Positions 38,337 through 41,376 of a stretch of 41,376 bases of DNA are shown here, piece after piece (the first letter of the stretch is position 1; each line of letters starts with the position of its first letter). The position numbers were made by a program, and so were the translations under genes. Source of the DNA: Pseudomonadota bacterium (GTDB taxonomy: Bacteria > Desulfobacterota > WTBG01 > CAIYCZ01 > CAIRTM01); NCBI GenBank assembly GCA_024640785.1, contig JAHEEI010000003.1, forward strand, positions 1-41,376, given 5' to 3'. A model generated the notes under the pieces. It did not search any database. It saw only the letters and a program-made list of their open reading frames with translations, and was not told the origin of the DNA.

Positions 38337-40454
38337 TTAACCTTCAAACTTTGAAGGTTGGTCTACTATCGTTACGGTGAGAAACACCAACAATTCCACA
38401 AGTGAATTATCTGTTTTTTCAAATGTAAAAAACTTTTTTATTAAGGGGATATCGCCAAAAAAGGGTACTTTTTGAGTTATCTTTTGGTCAGTGGTTTCAT
38501 ATATTCCGCCAATGACAATTGTTTTAGCACTTTCAATCAGCAGATCGGTTTCAACTTCTCTAACATCAATGCCCGGTTCACCGCCTACACCTGTTTGCGA
38601 AGACGGCTGGTTCTTGGTTACAAAGACATGTATTGATATTGTATTTGCAGGTGTGATTTTAGGGGTTACCTTTAATTCTAGCACCATATCTTTAAATTCA
38701 GTGGAGGTAACTCCTTCCTCACTCAATTCAAGGTAGGGAAGTGCTACACCCTGCTTAATTCTTGCTTCCTTGTTATCCAGCCCAAGAACTTTAGGGCTTG
38801 AAAGTATTTTTAACTCTCCCTCGTTTTCAAGTGCTGACAGTTCTACATCAAGATTAAAATTATCTGATAAATAGCCAAAATTAACTAATCCATTTGAAAC
38901 TGCCGGAAGACCGACAGAAGCTCCTCCACCTATAATGTCTCCATTTACGGTGGTATTATAGTCAGCATTCCACAGCACACCTAATTCCTTAACGTAAGTC
39001 GGGTTTGACTGGACAATTTTAGCTTCGATTAAAACCTGACGTGTAGGGATATCCTGTTCATTTATTATTTGTTCAATCTTGGGCATATTCTCTTCGATAT
39101 CCTGTACGGTTAATTTATTGGTTAGAGCAAAGGAGTTAACATTTCCTCTTTCGGAAAGAATCCCCATTTTTTTTATAAAACTTGCCAGGTCACCGGCTTT
39201 TGCATAGCTTATGTTATAGGATTTGATGACAAGTTCCGCGATATTTTCTTCTGATTTTTTGGCCAGCAGTTTTTCATCATTAATTTTTTTGATTTGGTCG
39301 ACTGTTTCAATTCTTGTTACAGTGTTGGTAACGATTTTACCCAGCTGGTTTGTTTCAAGGATGATATCTAGGGCCTCATCCCAGGGAATATCTTCAAGTT
39401 TTAATGTTATTTTGCCTTTAGCTTTGTCACTGATAATGATATTTTTTCCGCTTATGTCGGCAATCAACCGTAAAATGTTTTTTATGTCAGCATCTTTGAA
39501 ATCCAGTGATATTTTTTCGCCGGTATAATTTCTTGTTTCTGTGTTTTCATTATTATCGTTAAAGTTCTCTTCTGTATTTGCTGAGGCTGAAGTGGTATCT
39601 TTATTATCAAAGGTGATGTTTAATGTTTGTTGTTGCTGAGAGACCTGATAAAGAGGGAAGGTGTTACCTTTTAGTTCAACAGTAACACTTAGGTTGTTTG
39701 GTGATTCGCCAACATTTATCTTATTTACTATTTTACCTTTATTAGATATTACATTGTTTTTTAAAGCGTTTCTGGTTTCATTCAGATTAATTATGATTCG
39801 GTTTGGATTATTAAGCGTGTATGTAGAATAATTTATAATCTTAGCGCTTGTTTCTATGGCAATGCTGTCATGGTCATTTTTTGATATGCTGATGCTTTTA
39901 AGTTGTATTGTTTTTTTCTTTTCTGTATTTGGCTTAGATTTATTGATTTCTTCAGCATCAGATTTCTCCGTAAGTACGCTTTCCTTGGGTGATATGACGA
40001 TATTTAATAAATTTTCTTTGTTTGATGCGTTATATGTTACATCTGAGGAAAGGGCTATTTCAAGTCTTAAAAATTTTTCATTATTATATTGTTTGTCAGA
40101 CCAAGTAATGTTTGTGATTAATTCATTTTTTAATAATTCCCCAGTTAGGTTGGGCGCAGCGATCAAATTCTGTAGGTCTATCAGTATCCTGTCTGGTTTG
40201 CTTAGTTTAAAAATGGTATAGGTAAGAGTGTTGTTGGTAATTAGGGTAACGGTATATTGATTGCCGGATTGAGTGAGCTTAATGTCCCTTAATTGCTTCA
40301 CAGGTTCATCCTGAACTAATGTTTCTTTATCCGTGGGTATTATTTCACTGGAAGATTGAGTTGTTTTTATATCCTTCTTAACAGTACAGCCTAATAAAAT
40401 TAGGATAATTGAAATAAATATAAATAGATATTTATATGGTTTTTGAGAGTTCAT
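38337..40454 (-). CDS. pilQ: Type IV pilus secretin PilQ
   Basis: Two AMIN-like segments, SLDFKDADIKNILRLIADISGKNIIISDKAKGKITLKLEDIPWDEALDIIL, secretin core through VPFFGDIPLIKKFF. Confidence 0.95.
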   Translation of the reverse strand: MNSQKPYKYLFIFISIILILLGCTVKKDIKTTQSSSEIIPTDKETLVQDEPVKQLRDIKLTQSGNQYTVTLITNNTLTYTIFKLSKPDRILIDLQNLIAAPNLTGELLKNELITNITWSDKQYNNEKFLRLEIALSSDVTYNASNKENLLNIVISPKESVLTEKSDAEEINKSKPNTEKKKTIQLKSISISKNDHDSIAIETSAKIINYSTYTLNNPNRIIINLNETRNALKNNVISNKGKIVNKINVGESPNNLSVTVELKGNTFPLYQVSQQQQTLNITFDNKDTTSASANTEENFNDNNENTETRNYTGEKISLDFKDADIKNILRLIADISGKNIIISDKAKGKITLKLEDIPWDEALDIILETNQLGKIVTNTVTRIETVDQIKKINDEKLLAKKSEENIAELVIKSYNISYAKAGDLASFIKKMGILSERGNVNSFALTNKLTVQDIEENMPKIEQIINEQDIPTRQVLIEAKIVQSNPTYVKELGVLWNADYNTTVNGDIIGGGASVGLPAVSNGLVNFGYLSDNFNLDVELSALENEGELKILSSPKVLGLDNKEARIKQGVALPYLELSEEGVTSTEFKDMVLELKVTPKITPANTISIHVFVTKNQPSSQTGVGGEPGIDVREVETDLLIESAKTIVIGGIYETTDQKITQKVPFFGDIPLIKKFFTFEKTDNSLVELLVFLTVTIVDQPSKFEG

Positions 40455-40462
40455 ATTTCCCT

Positions 40463-41032
40463 CTATTCTTGAGATTGAATTTTAATAGATCTGATATTTT
40501 TTTCTAATTTGCCAGATGAATTGTAAACATCTTCTTCAATTATAACGTTATCCGGAGTAATTTTTTTAACAATCCCTCCATTGTTTCCGATTAATGTGTT
40601 TTCAATAACAATATAACCAAATTTTTCCATATCCTCAAAAAGGGCGGATAATTTGTCGCCTGATTGAATTATTGCAACGAGCTGTAATTCTTCTAGTGTA
40701 TATTTTTGTAAAGGGGTTAAAGGTCCATCTATGGTTTCTTTCTTGGTTGTTTTTCTTTCCGGCTGTATTTCAGTAATTAAAGGAACAAAAGGATCTGGTT
40801 TTCCTGTTGCATCATATGAGTAATCATTTATAGTATCATTATCAAGTGTCTTTTTGATTTCTTTTTGGATTGTTGCTGTAGGTTTCTTATTCTTTGTTTT
40901 GACCTCTTCAGATACATCAATCTTATTTTCAGGTTTTTTGCCATTAGAACCGCAACCTGTTATAATAATACTATGAATTGTGAAAAGTATTATTAATGCT
41001 GTGATATGAAGATTTGGAAATTTATTCAACAT
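40463..41032 (-). CDS. pilP: Type IV pilus assembly lipoprotein PilP
   Basis: Lipobox IITGCGSNG; LTPLQKYTLEELQLVAII...GYIVIENTLIGNNGGIVKKI; directly upstream of pilQ. ATG 41032 preferred over 41089. Confidence 0.88.
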   Translation of the reverse strand: MLNKFPNLHITALIILFTIHSIIITGCGSNGKKPENKIDVSEEVKTKNKKPTATIQKEIKKTLDNDTINDYSYDATGKPDPFVPLITEIQPERKTTKKETIDGPLTPLQKYTLEELQLVAIIQSGDKLSALFEDMEKFGYIVIENTLIGNNGGIVKKITPDNVIIEEDVYNSSGKLEKNIRSIKIQSQE

Positions 41033-41033
41033 C

Positions 41034-41376
41034 TTAATTTTTCTTCCTTTTCTTCGGTTTCCTTTTATCAATTGTTGAGTCTTTCTCAATAAATTTGAAA
41101 GTTATTGCATTAAACTTTGAGTTTAGTTTTGGTTTTTCAGTACCCGCTCTTTTTTTCTTTTCCGTACTTATTTTTAAGTCGGCAATATTTACAATTCTTT
41201 TTAGTTTTGATACCTTATCGAAAAAATGACCAATATTGTGGTAATCTCCTAGTACCTGCATTTCAACCGGTATGTCAGCATAGAATCCTCTGCTTACCTC
41301 GTTTTGTGGTTGGAAAAGCAGTATTTCAAGTCCACAGTCCTGAGCAAGGTTTGAAATGCTTGTTAATAAACTTGGA
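41034..41376 (-). CDS. pilO: Type IV pilus assembly protein PilO, C-terminal part (5' end outside window)
   Basis: Open to window edge on minus strand: GLEILLFQPQNEVSRGFYADIPVEMQVLGDYHNIGHFFDKVSKLKRIVNIADLKI. Confidence 0.87.
   Translation of the reverse strand, partial: PSLLTSISNLAQDCGLEILLFQPQNEVSRGFYADIPVEMQVLGDYHNIGHFFDKVSKLKRIVNIADLKISTEKKKRAGTEKPKLNSKFNAITFKFIEKDSTIDKRKPKKRKKN

Noticed and set aside
1-41376. CRISPR array, integrase, transposase, toxin-antitoxin or phage defence system.
   Set aside because: No direct-repeat array, no recombinase or transposase motif and no defence-type gene pair was seen on either strand.

Overview
This 41.4 kb window looks like a low-GC, housekeeping-rich chromosomal segment. 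Gene content (DUF6178-like protein, DUF6485-like protein, AOR, pil genes) suggests a Desulfobacterales-type deltaproteobacterium, but this is inference. Intact genes left to right: ABC exporter ATPase (partial) and permease; a DUF6178-like protein; an FmdB-type zinc ribbon protein; a small exported Lys-rich protein; recG (-); a TetR regulator, tungsten-type aldehyde:ferredoxin oxidoreductase (AOR) and UbiD-family decarboxylase cassette; an outer-membrane barrel protein; a Cys-cluster protein, M23 peptidase and MBL-fold hydrolase (all -); a GcvH-like protein; a nitroreductase plus small partner (-); murA, hisD, a CCA/poly(A)-polymerase-type nucleotidyltransferase and a COG2509-like flavoprotein; a DUF6485-like protein; rplM-rpsI (-); nadK, recN and a GNAT protein; a YhaM-like HD protein and two PilT-type ATPases (-); rnc and der; aroB, a lipoprotein, pilQ, pilP and partial pilO (-). 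No tRNA, rRNA, CRISPR array or transposon was recognised. The most notable observations are: (1) a GcvH fold protein whose lipoyl-lysine position reads Asp; (2) an orphan TetR-AOR-UbiD cassette; (3) three or four decayed genes hidden in apparently empty gaps (a TAG-interrupted DUF6868-like membrane protein, an SLT lytic transglycosylase, a DUF1566 protein, and a small ORF before murA); (4) a perfect 14-bp inverted repeat inside recG and a nested hairpin before the FmdB gene; (5) a CsgG-like lipoprotein between pilQ and aroB. I did not find a clear new multi-gene system; the AOR-UbiD cassette is the nearest candidate.
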